A model generated the notes under the pieces. The model did not search any database. It saw only the letters and a list, made by a program, of their open reading frames with translations, and was not told the origin of the DNA. Positions 50,846 to 58,830 of a stretch of 62,771 nt of DNA are shown here, in pieces. Origin of the DNA: Paenibacillus prosopidis (GTDB lineage Bacteria; Bacillota; Bacilli; Paenibacillales; Paenibacillaceae); contig NZ_QPJD01000026.1 in the NCBI RefSeq assembly GCF_003337375.1, positions 1 to 62,771 on the forward strand, given 5' to 3'. Within the stretch, counting starts at the first letter, position 1. Each line of letters begins with the position of its first letter. The position numbers and the translations under genes are program-made.

Positions 50846-52450
50846 GTGACCAAATATATATTTGTAACCGGCGGCGTAGTATCGTCCTTGGGCAAAGGGA
50901 TTACAGCGGCCTCGCTTGGTCGATTGCTTAAGAACAGAGGTCTCAAAGTAACGATTCAAAAATTCGATCCTTACATTAACGTGGACCCGGGAACGATGAG
51001 TCCATACCAGCATGGCGAAGTGTTCGTCACAGACGACGGCGCTGAAACGGATTTGGATCTAGGTCACTATGAACGCTTCATCGATATTAACCTGTCGAAG
51101 AACAGCAATGTGACATCGGGCAAAATTTATTCCAATGTTATTACCAAAGAACGCCGCGGCGACTATTTGGGTGGAACGGTGCAGGTTATCCCGCATATTA
51201 CGAATGAAATCAAAGACCGCGTGTTCCGAGCTGGCAAAGAAGCTGGTTCCGATGTGGTTATTACAGAAATCGGCGGCACGGTCGGAGACATCGAGAGCTT
51301 GCCGTTCTTAGAGGCTATCCGTCAAATAAAAAGCGATATCGGACGCGACAATGTCATGTATATCCATGTTACGCTTATTCCTTATATTAAAGCGGCTGGC
51401 GAAGTGAAAACGAAGCCGACGCAGCATAGTGTTAAGGAATTACGCAGCATCGGCATCCAGCCGAATGTTATCGTTTGCCGTACCGAGCATCCGCTTGCTG
51501 AAGATTTGAAACGGAAGATCGGACTATTTTGCGATATCGATGCGAATGCGGTTGTGGAGTGCCGCGACGCTTCGACATTATACGAGGTGCCGTTAATGCT
51601 TCGCGAGGAAGGGCTTGATGAAATCGTCGTTAACCATTTGAAGCTGACGACAAATCAACCGGATATGCGCGAGTGGGAAAGCCTTGTAGAGCGTGTGAAG
51701 TCGCTTCATAAGACGACTGAAATCGCCATTGTAGGTAAATATGTAGCTTTGCATGATGCGTACCTCAGCATTGTAGAATCGCTTGGACATGCTGGTATTG
51801 CTGCCGACTCGGAAGTGAAGCTTCGTTGGGTAAACGCAGAGGAGCTTAATGAACAGAACATTGCGGAGGAGCTGCAGGGCGTTCACGGCATTCTTGTTCC
51901 TGGAGGCTTTGGCGACCGCGGTATCGAGGGCAAAATTACGGCAATCCGTTACGCCCGCGAACAAAAAATTCCATTCTTTGGCATTTGCCTAGGCATGCAA
52001 GTAGCCGTTATTGAATATGCACGCAATGTAGCCGGACTGGATAATGCGAACAGCTCGGAAATTAATCCATCTACGCCGTATCCGGTTATCGACCTTCTGC
52101 CGGATCAGAAAGACGTCGAAGATATGGGCGGCACGATGCGCCTTGGCCTTTATCCTTGTAAGCTTGCAACCGGTACGCTTGCGGCGAAGGAATACGGCGA
52201 AGAGCTCGTGTATGAGCGTCATCGCCACCGGTATGAGTTCAATAATGAATACCGTGAAGCTATCGAATCGGCAGGCTTGCGTATTTCCGGGACATCACCG
52301 GACGGACGTCTCGTAGAAATGGTGGAAATGGATGGTCATCCTTGGTTCTTGGCGGTACAATTCCACCCGGAATTTACATCGAGACCTAATCGTCCGCAGC
52401 CGTTGTTCAGAGGTTTTGTAAGTGCAGCACTAAGTTATTCCGGTCAATAA
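50846..52450 (+). CDS. pyrG: CTP synthase
   Basis: A 534-residue enzyme that aminates UTP to CTP with glutamine. The synthase domain opens TKYIFVTGGVVSSLGKGITAA, with the KFDPYINVDPGTMSP and VITEIGGTVGDIESLPFLEA motifs. The glutaminase domain has GILVPGGFGDRGIEGK, the nucleophile in FGICLGMQVAV (Cys near 378), and HPEFTSRP at the end. The start is GTG 50846, 10 nt after GGAGGG. Leader: the usual GTG/attenuation start region of Bacillus pyrG (GGG at +2) is not apparent. Confidence 0.98.
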   Translation: MTKYIFVTGGVVSSLGKGITAASLGRLLKNRGLKVTIQKFDPYINVDPGTMSPYQHGEVFVTDDGAETDLDLGHYERFIDINLSKNSNVTSGKIYSNVITKERRGDYLGGTVQVIPHITNEIKDRVFRAGKEAGSDVVITEIGGTVGDIESLPFLEAIRQIKSDIGRDNVMYIHVTLIPYIKAAGEVKTKPTQHSVKELRSIGIQPNVIVCRTEHPLAEDLKRKIGLFCDIDANAVVECRDASTLYEVPLMLREEGLDEIVVNHLKLTTNQPDMREWESLVERVKSLHKTTEIAIVGKYVALHDAYLSIVESLGHAGIAADSEVKLRWVNAEELNEQNIAEELQGVHGILVPGGFGDRGIEGKITAIRYAREQKIPFFGICLGMQVAVIEYARNVAGLDNANSSEINPSTPYPVIDLLPDQKDVEDMGGTMRLGLYPCKLATGTLAAKEYGEELVYERHRHRYEFNNEYREAIESAGLRISGTSPDGRLVEMVEMDGHPWFLAVQFHPEFTSRPNRPQPLFRGFVSAALSYSGQ

Positions 52451-52511
52451 TCGACATTTAAGGATAATTGCACATTTTTTAACAGCATCCGATAACTTTT
52501 TCTCTCTTCGA

Positions 52512-52539
52512 GAAGGATTATATACCCACCAAAGCGAAT
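52512..52539 (+). promoter_or_regulatory. Sigma-H promoter of spo0F
   Basis: GAAGGATTA (52512-52520), a 12-bp spacer and AGCGAAT (52533-52539) fit the sigma-H consensus RnAGGAwWW-N11-12-RnnGAAT. Sigma-H drives spo0F in B. subtilis. A one-mismatch Spo0A box (TTCGAGA) overlaps just upstream near 52507, and ATCGACA near 52456. Confidence 0.7.
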
Positions 52540-52599
52540 ATGTTAATGAATATGGAAGAGTTGGCCATTTTTTGGGTGAAGCTCAGTCGCGGGAGGTAT

Positions 52600-53004
52600 A
52601 TGGAGTTGGAGAAGAAGAAAGTGTTGATAGTGGATGATCAGAACGGAATTCGTGTGCTTCTAATGGAAGTATTTAGCAGCGAAGGCTATAATACGTTTCA
52701 AGCGTCCAATGGAAAGCTGGCTTTGGAAATCGTGAAGAACGACGCTCCCGACCTCGTACTGCTGGACATGAAAATTCCCGGTATGGACGGTTTGGAAATT
52801 TTAAAGCACGTAAAGGCTATTGATCGTAATATCAAAGTCATCATGATGACAGCTTATGGTGAGCTAGATATGATTAAAGAAGCGACCGATCTCGGAGCAT
52901 TAATGCATTTTACGAAGCCTTTCGATATCGATGAGATGCGGATTGCGGTAAACATGCAGCTGCGGGGCGGTAATTCTCCAAGTCGCTTAGCAATAGGCTC
53001 TTAA
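52600..53004 (+). CDS. spo0F: Sporulation phosphorelay response regulator Spo0F
   Basis: A 134-residue single-domain receiver that passes phosphate from the sporulation kinases to Spo0B. It has the acidic pair in KKVLIVDDQNGIR (12-13), the phosphorylated Asp56 in VLLDMKIPGMDGLEIL, Thr84 in VIMMTAYGELDMI, and Lys106 in HFTKPFDIDEM. The KIPGMDG and AYGELDMI blocks match Spo0F very closely. The ATG at 52600 is only 3-4 nt after GGGAGGT; the TTG at 52606 (MEKKKVL) would have ideal spacing. It is followed by the fbaA relic. Confidence 0.95.
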   Translation: MELEKKKVLIVDDQNGIRVLLMEVFSSEGYNTFQASNGKLALEIVKNDAPDLVLLDMKIPGMDGLEILKHVKAIDRNIKVIMMTAYGELDMIKEATDLGALMHFTKPFDIDEMRIAVNMQLRGGNSPSRLAIGS

Positions 53005-53015
53005 ATTTAATTATA

Positions 53016-53060
53016 AACGGCATCGTTGCTCGCATAGAGACGATGTCGTTTTTTTTTTTT
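53016..53060 (+). terminator. spo0F terminator
   Basis: AACGGCATCG / CGATGTCGTT with a loop of about 15 nt (GCTCGCATAGAG region) followed by a run of 10 or more T. Confidence 0.85.
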
Positions 53061-53106
53061 GAGGGCAGGAGTAAAACAAGCTTTACTATTTCAAGGCGCG
53101 TTATGT

Positions 53107-53112
53107 TATAAT
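53107..53112 (+). promoter_or_regulatory. -10 element upstream of the fbaA relic
   Basis: TATAAT at 53107-53112, about 64 nt before the MPLVSM codons. The -35 is poor (TTTACT at 53082, spacing 19). It is probably the old fbaA promoter. Confidence 0.45.
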
Positions 53113-53175
53113 GACTCAGAATGACAAGTTGGAACGGCTTGTGAATGATAGATAACATTCATGAGGAAGACAACT

Positions 53176-53338
53176 ATGCCACTCGTGTCTATGAAGAATG
53201 AATTTTACCGAAGGAAAAAGGAAACAGATTTGTGCGCAAATATTTGACGCCTGCCCCCAATGCGATGAAGACTGTAATCAAGAAAAAATCCGCTTGTTCG
53301 GAAGCAACACCAAGCGTAACAATAGGAGCAAGGGATAA
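53176..53338 (+). pseudogene. fbaA: fbaA relic (class II fructose-bisphosphate aldolase), internal deletion
   Basis: This 430-bp gap holds the two ends of fbaA with the middle removed. The start codons read MPLVSM (53176-53193), the invariant N-terminus of FbaA, behind GAGGAAGACAACT. The 3' part starting at CGC 53235 translates as RKYLTPAPNAMKTVIKKK, which aligns with the FbaA end (RKYLGPAREAIKETVIGKM in B. subtilis); a frame shift then gives IRLFGSNTK, like MREFGSSNQ. About 780 bp of the gene are missing. In B. subtilis fbaA lies exactly between spo0F and murAB. The promoter and terminator remain, so a short RNA may still be made. Confidence 0.8.
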
Positions 53339-53340
53339 CA

Positions 53341-53395
53341 AACCGCCTCATAACGGCAAGTGAGCCATGAGCACGCTTGTCTTGGCGGTTTTTCC
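53341..53395 (+). terminator. fbaA relic terminator
   Basis: AACCGCC / GGCGGTTTTT enclosing a second helix GCAAGTG / CACGCTTG, followed by TTTTCC. It would end an RNA of about 270 nt from the TATAAT. Confidence 0.8.
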
Positions 53396-53433
53396 TTTAT
53401 TCTCTTCCAATCTACGGGAGGAACAATAATTAG

Positions 53434-54702
53434 ATGGAGAAATTGATGATACGCGGAGGACGGCCGCTATGTGGTACCGTTCAAATCAGTGGAGCAAAAA
53501 ATAGTGCAGTCGCACTTGTGCCGGCTGCCTTATTAGCAGAATCAGAAGTAGTTCTAGACAATTTGCCAATAATCAGTGATGTAGCTGTATATAGTGAAAT
53601 CTTGCAAGAGCTTGGCGCTGTCGTAAAGCGTGATGGCGATATGATGCGTATAGATCCTTCAAAGCTTAGCTCAAAGCCAATGCCTAATGGTAAAGTGAAG
53701 TTACTGCGCGCATCGTATTACTTGATGGGTGCAATGCTCGGTAGATTCGGAGAAGCGATGATAGGGCTGCCTGGCGGCTGCAATTTCGAGCCTCGTCCAA
53801 TCGATCAGCATATTAAAGGGTTCGAAGCATTAGGTGCTACAGTTACAAACGAGCATGGATCAATCCGAATTTCCGCCAAGCAGCTGCGCGGTGCGAAAAT
53901 TTATCTCGACGTGGCAAGCGTCGGAGCAACCATTAATATTATGCTGGCGGCCTCCCGGGCCCAAGGATTAACGATTATTGAAAATGCGGCAAAAGAGCCT
54001 GAAATTATAGATGTAGCTACTCTCCTAAATGCCATGGGCGCCAAAATCAAAGGTGCCGGAACTGAGACGATTCGAATTGAAGGAGTCGCTCGGCTGCACG
54101 GTTGCCGCCATTCCATTATTCCCGATCGAATTCAAGCCGGTACGTATATGATTGCAGCTGCCGCGACGCGCGGCGATGTCCTTATTGATAATGTTATTCC
54201 AAAGCATCTAGAAGCCATGACCGCAAAGCTTGAAGAAATGGGCGTTCAAGTCATTGAGATGGACGAATCGATTCGAATTGTCGGAGGTCCGGGTTACTCA
54301 TCGATTGATGTAAAAGCATTGGTGTATCCCGGCTTTCCCACTGATTTGCAATCCCCGATGACGACTTTGCTTACGCAAGCCAAAGGAGTCAGTATTTTGA
54401 CCGATTATGTGTACGGCACAAGGTTTAAGCATGTGCCTGAGCTTGCCCGCATGGGTGCTAATATTCGTGTTGAAGGACGCTCAGCCGTCATAGAAGGCGG
54501 CAAGCTGAATGCTGCTAAGGTACGGGCTGCCGATTTGCGTGCGGGAGCAGCGCTCGTCGTTGCTGCTTTAACCGTAGAGGAAGGCATAACTGAAATATCA
54601 GGCGTCGAGTATATTGACCGGGGCTATGATAACTTAGTAGAAAATCTGCGGCGATTAGGTGCGGATGTATGGCGCGAGACAGATTTAGATTCATCATCAT
54701 AA
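53434..54702 (+). CDS. murA: UDP-N-acetylglucosamine 1-carboxyvinyltransferase
   Basis: A 422-residue MurA that starts peptidoglycan precursor synthesis by adding enolpyruvate to UDP-GlcNAc. Two pseudo-symmetric domains are visible. The N-terminal motif LCGTVQISGAKNSAVALV, the active Cys near 116 in GLPGGCNFEPRPIDQHI (fosfomycin target) and the DLQSPMTTLLTQA stretch fit the MurAB/MurZ paralogue that sits between fbaA and rho in B. subtilis. The start ATG follows CGGGAGGA. Confidence 0.95.
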   Translation: MEKLMIRGGRPLCGTVQISGAKNSAVALVPAALLAESEVVLDNLPIISDVAVYSEILQELGAVVKRDGDMMRIDPSKLSSKPMPNGKVKLLRASYYLMGAMLGRFGEAMIGLPGGCNFEPRPIDQHIKGFEALGATVTNEHGSIRISAKQLRGAKIYLDVASVGATINIMLAASRAQGLTIIENAAKEPEIIDVATLLNAMGAKIKGAGTETIRIEGVARLHGCRHSIIPDRIQAGTYMIAAAATRGDVLIDNVIPKHLEAMTAKLEEMGVQVIEMDESIRIVGGPGYSSIDVKALVYPGFPTDLQSPMTTLLTQAKGVSILTDYVYGTRFKHVPELARMGANIRVEGRSAVIEGGKLNAAKVRAADLRAGAALVVAALTVEEGITEISGVEYIDRGYDNLVENLRRLGADVWRETDLDSSS

Positions 54703-54824
54703 GGAATAGACGGTGACGGCGCCGTGGAATAGACGGCGCCTAATTCGGCAATGATGGATAATCAGGCCTTTGAATTTACTAGATATACAAGCTAATAATG
54801 AAAACTGAATAAAGTGGTGAGAAC

Positions 54825-56159
54825 ATGACGGACCTGCAGATCGCAGATCTAGAAGAGATGAAACTAACGGATTTATACAAATTAGCGAAGCAATATCAAA
54901 TCGCTTATTACGGTACGCTTAAGAAGAAAGAGTTAATATTTGCAATACTTCGCGCTCAAGCGGAGAAGAGCGGCCTGATGTTTATGGAAGGCGTGCTCGA
55001 TATTTTATCGGAAGGCTTCGGGTTTTTGCGGCCTATTAACTATTTACCGAGTAAGGAAGATATTTATATTTCGGCCTCGCAAATCCGCAGATTTGATTTA
55101 AGGAGCGGCGACCTCGTTTCAGGAAAATGTCGACCTCCGAAAGAAAATGAACGTTATTTCGGGTTGCTCCAAGTAAACGCTGTTAATGGAGAAAATCCCG
55201 AGACGGCGTCCGAACGCTTACATTTCCCTGCCCTTACTCCTCTTTATCCAGAGAAGAAGCTTGTTCTTGAGACCTCTCAGTCAAAGCTTTCCACTCGAAT
55301 GATGGATTTGCTCTCACCTGTCGGGCTAGGGCAACGCGGCTTGATCGTTGCGCCACCGAAGACAGGTAAGACACTTCTTCTCAAAGAAATAGCCCACAGC
55401 ATTTCAGAGAACCGTCCTGATATCGAATTGTTCGTCCTGCTAATTGATGAACGCCCGGAGGAAGTTACAGATATGCAGCGTTCAGTCAAAGGCGAGGTTA
55501 TCGCGTCTACGTTTGACGAACTGCCGGAAAATCATATTAAAGTAGCGGAGCTCGTTCTCGAAAGAGCGCTGCGCCTTGTTGAACATAAGAAGGACGTTGT
55601 CATTTTGATGGACAGCATAACTCGTCTTGCCAGGGCGTATAATTTGGTTATCCCTCCGTCAGGCCGTACGCTTAGCGGCGGTATCGACCCTGCTGCGTTC
55701 CACCGTCCAAAACGGTTTTTTGGATCGGCCCGCAACGTTGAGGAAGGCGGCAGCTTGACCATACTCGCGACTGCATTAATTGAGACTGGCTCGCGTATGG
55801 ATGACATTATTTATGAAGAGTTTAAAGGTACGGGCAATATGGAGCTTCATCTGGATCGTAAGCTTTCCGAGCGCCGTATTTTCCCAGCTCTTGATTTGCG
55901 CAGATCAGGTACACGGCGTGAAGAGATGCTTCTTACGAAGGAAGAGCTGGATAAAGTATGGGCGATTCGCAGAGGAATGAACGATTCACTTGAATTTGTC
56001 GATAACTTCTTGAAGAAGCTGAAGGAGAGCGAGAACAACGAACAGTTCTTAATGTCTCTTGATACATCAACGGAAGTAAAACCGGAGCGGTCCGGTATCA
56101 AAAGCAGTACACCAACGACCAGCAGGCGGCCAACGCCTAGAACAACGCACGGATCGTAA
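54825..56159 (+). CDS. rho: Transcription termination factor Rho
   Basis: A 444-residue hexameric RNA helicase. The N-terminal helical part (ADLEEMKLTDLYKLAKQY) is followed by a cold-shock-like RNA domain (about 50-130; EGFGFLRPINYLPSKEDIYI) and the ATPase with Walker A GLIVAPPKTGKTLLLKEIAH (near 175), Walker B-type VVILMDSITRLARAYN, and the R loop. The C-terminus is basic and Ser/Thr-rich (TTSRRPTPRTTHGS). The ATG follows GTGGTGAG. It lies upstream of the radical SAM gene and rpmE. Confidence 0.97.
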   Translation: MTDLQIADLEEMKLTDLYKLAKQYQIAYYGTLKKKELIFAILRAQAEKSGLMFMEGVLDILSEGFGFLRPINYLPSKEDIYISASQIRRFDLRSGDLVSGKCRPPKENERYFGLLQVNAVNGENPETASERLHFPALTPLYPEKKLVLETSQSKLSTRMMDLLSPVGLGQRGLIVAPPKTGKTLLLKEIAHSISENRPDIELFVLLIDERPEEVTDMQRSVKGEVIASTFDELPENHIKVAELVLERALRLVEHKKDVVILMDSITRLARAYNLVIPPSGRTLSGGIDPAAFHRPKRFFGSARNVEEGGSLTILATALIETGSRMDDIIYEEFKGTGNMELHLDRKLSERRIFPALDLRRSGTRREEMLLTKEELDKVWAIRRGMNDSLEFVDNFLKKLKESENNEQFLMSLDTSTEVKPERSGIKSSTPTTSRRPTPRTTHGS

Positions 56160-56180
56160 GACCGCAGGAAGGAGGACATC

Positions 56181-57434
56181 ATGAATCTCGTATATGCGGA
56201 TGTAAACGGAAATGTATTTGATCATCCCGATTTTGTTGCTTTAGGAAGAAGCGGCGATATGATCGTTGAAATTATGGAGGAGGAGCTCATCCCTCTGCCG
56301 AATGGAGCGACACTCGTCAGTCTGCCTTTCACGAGGCCGATCGGACTTAATCCGGATACAGGTGAAATGCAGGTTCTGCCCGGCGGTGCTCAGGCTGTCG
56401 GAGCATTGCTTCCGCAAGGATTCACCAGGCTTTGCTTGCCAGGATATGTCAAAGCGGATAAGAATGAGAAGCTCCCTTTGTTCGGCTATACGGCTGTCGT
56501 ATGGAAGGACGGCAATTTCTATGTAACTGCAGAGCAATGCGATGACCCTGAGAGATGGGACCCGTTAAATTGCGATCGGGGAGAACTGGGAATACAGGTG
56601 GAGCGTTTGCTCGCCAAATATCCTGAAAACCGGTTGTACAAGCATTTATCGAACTGCGCATTAGGCTATGAATGCCTTACATCCTCCAATACGTTTCTAG
56701 GACGCTGGGAGGGCGCTGTTCCCGTATCGTATTCTTGTAATGCAGGCTGCTTCGGTTGTATTTCTGAGCAGCCGGACGACAGCGGTTTTGTCGCTCCGCA
56801 GACGCGGATGAACTTCAAGCCGACCGTGGATGAAGTCGTAGAAATTATGCTGGAGCATTTGCGTGAGCCTGATTCCATCATTAGCTTCGGCCAAGGCTGC
56901 GAGGGTGAACCGTCGACACAGGCAAAAATTATCGTTGAGGCTATGCAGCGGGTGCGCAGTCAAACGTCGCTCGGCTATATTAATATTAATACGAACGCCG
57001 GATTAACTGACTATATGCGGGCGATTGTCGATGCTGGGCTTAATCTTATGCGGGTCAGTACGATCAGTGCGATCGATGAGCATTACAACGCATACTATAA
57101 GCCTCGCGGTTACACACTGAAAAATGTCGAGAAGTCGCTTAAGTATGCGTCCGATAAAGGTGTTTACACATCAATCAATTATTTGATATTCCCTGGAGTT
57201 ACGGATCGTGAAGAAGAGATTGAGGCGATGATCGGGTTCGTCAAGCGTACCGGTCTGAAGCTTATCCAAATGCGCAATCTGAATATTGACCCTGAAAGCT
57301 ACTTGGAAATTATTCCGAAGGCGCAGGGTGAAATATATGGAATGAAGCAAATGCTCGAAATTTTCCGCGATGAGCTTCCGGACGTTGTTATAGGCTCTTA
57401 TACACATGTTCCGCCTGCAGCGCTGCTCCGTTAA
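56181..57434 (+). CDS. Radical SAM protein of unknown function
   Basis: A 417-residue protein with an N-terminal domain of about 180 residues rich in beta strands (LVYADVNGNVFDHPDFVALG, GALLPQGFTRLCLPGY), then a radical SAM core. The iron-sulfur cluster motif is CNAGCFGC (C-x3-C-x2-C) near 185-193. The SAM/GGE-like stretch is SIISFGQGCEGEPSTQ, followed by INTNAGLTDYMRAIVDAGL and RVSTISAIDEHYNAYYKPRGY. It resembles the COG1856/AmmeMemo-like radical SAM type without a SPASM domain. The ATG is 22 nt after rho, after AGGAGG, so it is coupled to rho. The substrate is unknown. Confidence 0.88.
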   Translation: MNLVYADVNGNVFDHPDFVALGRSGDMIVEIMEEELIPLPNGATLVSLPFTRPIGLNPDTGEMQVLPGGAQAVGALLPQGFTRLCLPGYVKADKNEKLPLFGYTAVVWKDGNFYVTAEQCDDPERWDPLNCDRGELGIQVERLLAKYPENRLYKHLSNCALGYECLTSSNTFLGRWEGAVPVSYSCNAGCFGCISEQPDDSGFVAPQTRMNFKPTVDEVVEIMLEHLREPDSIISFGQGCEGEPSTQAKIIVEAMQRVRSQTSLGYININTNAGLTDYMRAIVDAGLNLMRVSTISAIDEHYNAYYKPRGYTLKNVEKSLKYASDKGVYTSINYLIFPGVTDREEEIEAMIGFVKRTGLKLIQMRNLNIDPESYLEIIPKAQGEIYGMKQMLEIFRDELPDVVIGSYTHVPPAALLR

Positions 57435-57579
57435 GGTATAGTAAATCTGGGAAAATTAGTTAGTACCAACATATGAGTGATTATTCATTGCAACTGCAAA
57501 ACAGTTCATGCTATAATCCGTTATGTGTGATTTTAACTCTGTGTCCGCATGTGACTCAGGGCAGAAAGAGGTGAACGAG

Positions 57580-57777
57580 ATGAAACAAGCTATTCATCCG
57601 ACATACCACGTCATTACAGCTACTTGCGCTTGCGGCAATTCCTTCGAGACTGGTTCGATTAAACCGAGCCTTCGCGTTGAGGTTTGCTCCGCATGTCACC
57701 CATTCTACACGGGTAAGCAAAAGTTCCTGGATGCCGGCGGCCGCGTCGACCGTTTCAAGAAGAAATACGGTATTTAA
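57580..57777 (+). CDS. rpmE: 50S ribosomal protein L31
   Basis: A 65-residue zinc-form L31. The four Cys ligands occur in TCACGNSFETGS (two Cys) and VCSACHPFYTGKQ (two Cys), and the C-terminus GGRVDRFKKKYGI is typical. This is the C+ type, which binds zinc, as opposed to the zinc-free YtiA form. The ATG at 57580 follows AGAGGTG. It is next to rho as in B. subtilis. Confidence 0.97.
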   Translation: MKQAIHPTYHVITATCACGNSFETGSIKPSLRVEVCSACHPFYTGKQKFLDAGGRVDRFKKKYGI

Positions 57778-57812
57778 TATCACGGATCGTTCCGCCTTTA
57801 TTTGGCAGAATA

Positions 57813-57858
57813 CAAGAACCTCCCTCAGCCATCCTATTGGATAGAAGGGAGGTTTTTT
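57813..57858 (+). terminator. rpmE terminator
   Basis: AACCTCCCT / AGGGAGGTT with inner ATCCTATTGGAT helix and TTTTTTG. Its 3' arm GGGAGG serves as the ribosome site of the next gene. Confidence 0.85.
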
Positions 57859-57859
57859 G

Positions 57860-58273
57860 ATGTATAAAGAACGTTTTGAACAAAGTAACGATCATCGCTG
57901 GAAGCTGGTATCTGTGGCGTTCCTTTGCTTCTTCGCATTGATTGCCGGAGGCTGCGGCCAAACTAACTACGAACATACAAAGACGTATAGCCACGATGGC
58001 TACATGGGTTACTCCAACAGTAACCCTAATATGCCCGGGCGGTACATGTCCTTGAATTATGAGGCGGATGGCAACATGGTTGAACAGGTGCTTAAGCCAA
58101 TTAACGGTATTGAACGCACGCAGGTATATTTTAACGGCACCGATATGCATGTAAATTTACAGGTGAATAAAAATCTGTCAGATGCGGAAGTTGAGCAGCT
58201 GTGGGAAAAAGCTCAATCTGTGGTTCAAAGTAATATGCCACGTTACCATGTTCATGTAGAAACAAAAAGATGA
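57860..58273 (+). CDS. Sporulation-type lipoprotein (YhcN/YlaJ-like)
   Basis: A 137-residue lipoprotein. The N-terminus is basic; the hydrophobic part and lipobox LIAGGC (Cys near 33) are followed by a Tyr/Asn-rich stretch (YSHDGYMGYSNSNPN). The C-terminal half (EQVLKPINGIERTQVYFNGTDMHVNLQVN) is of the kind seen in YhcN/YlaJ spore lipoproteins; this assignment is only likely. The ATG is 7 nt after GGGAGG, which lies in the terminator hairpin. No other promoter is clear; it may be made only from read-through. Confidence 0.75.
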   Translation: MYKERFEQSNDHRWKLVSVAFLCFFALIAGGCGQTNYEHTKTYSHDGYMGYSNSNPNMPGRYMSLNYEADGNMVEQVLKPINGIERTQVYFNGTDMHVNLQVNKNLSDAEVEQLWEKAQSVVQSNMPRYHVHVETKR

Positions 58274-58307
58274 GCCGCCGCTTGAAGCTTCCACTTTTCT
58301 CCGTGTG

Positions 58308-58336
58308 TTGCGCTTTAGGACAGAATGGGCTATACT
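58308..58336 (+). promoter_or_regulatory. SRP RNA promoter
   Basis: TTGCGC at 58308-58313, a 17-bp spacer and TATACT at 58331-58336, ending a few bases before the SRP RNA. Confidence 0.7.
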
Positions 58337-58341
58337 TATTT

Positions 58342-58614
58342 TTGCCGTGCTAGACGGGGAGGTAGCGGTGCCCTGTAACTCGCAATCCGCTGTAGCGAGG
58401 TTGAATTCCTGCTTGAGGTTATGCTGATGTAGGGTCTGGCACTTGCGAGCAGTGTTGACAGTCGGGTCCTCCGCAATGGACGTTTGTGAACCCGGTCAGG
58501 TCCGGAAGGAAGCAGCCGTAAGCAAATTAGTTCATGTGCCGGGGGAGTGCCTGGCTCGAGCTGTAGTGCAAGGAAGCCGCCTGGGTCGTATTTATCAGGA
58601 GCAGGTGCACGGTT
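58342..58614 (+). ncRNA. ffs: Signal recognition particle RNA (large, Bacillus type)
   Basis: A 273-nt RNA. It opens TTGCCGTGCTAGACGGGGAGGT, has the Alu-domain loops, the conserved GGTCAGGTCCGGAAGGAAGCAGC in helix 8, and ends in GGTGCACGGTT. This matches the scRNA (6S/scr) of B. subtilis with the same 5' and 3' ends. It binds Ffh and directs membrane proteins to the translocon. It precedes dnaX as in B. subtilis. Confidence 0.96.
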
Positions 58615-58649
58615 CAATGATTCATTTAATGGAATAACCATAACAAAAG

Positions 58650-58707
58650 CTACACCTGTGAACGCTGTTCGATTTTTAAGTCGAAGCGGATACAGGTGTT
58701 TTTGTTT
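58650..58707 (+). terminator. SRP RNA terminator
   Basis: CTACACCTGT ... ACAGGTGT with an inner TCGATTTTTAAGTCGA helix and TTTTTG. Confidence 0.8.
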
Positions 58708-58830
58708 GCGAATCTTTCAATTTGATATGACGCAGGCGGGCAAAAGAAAGTTTTGCTTGCCACGCAGTTGTTGTATAATAGAGGTATCATTAAAAGTTTT
58801 ACACCAGGCAAATTGAAAGGAACGGTCCGC

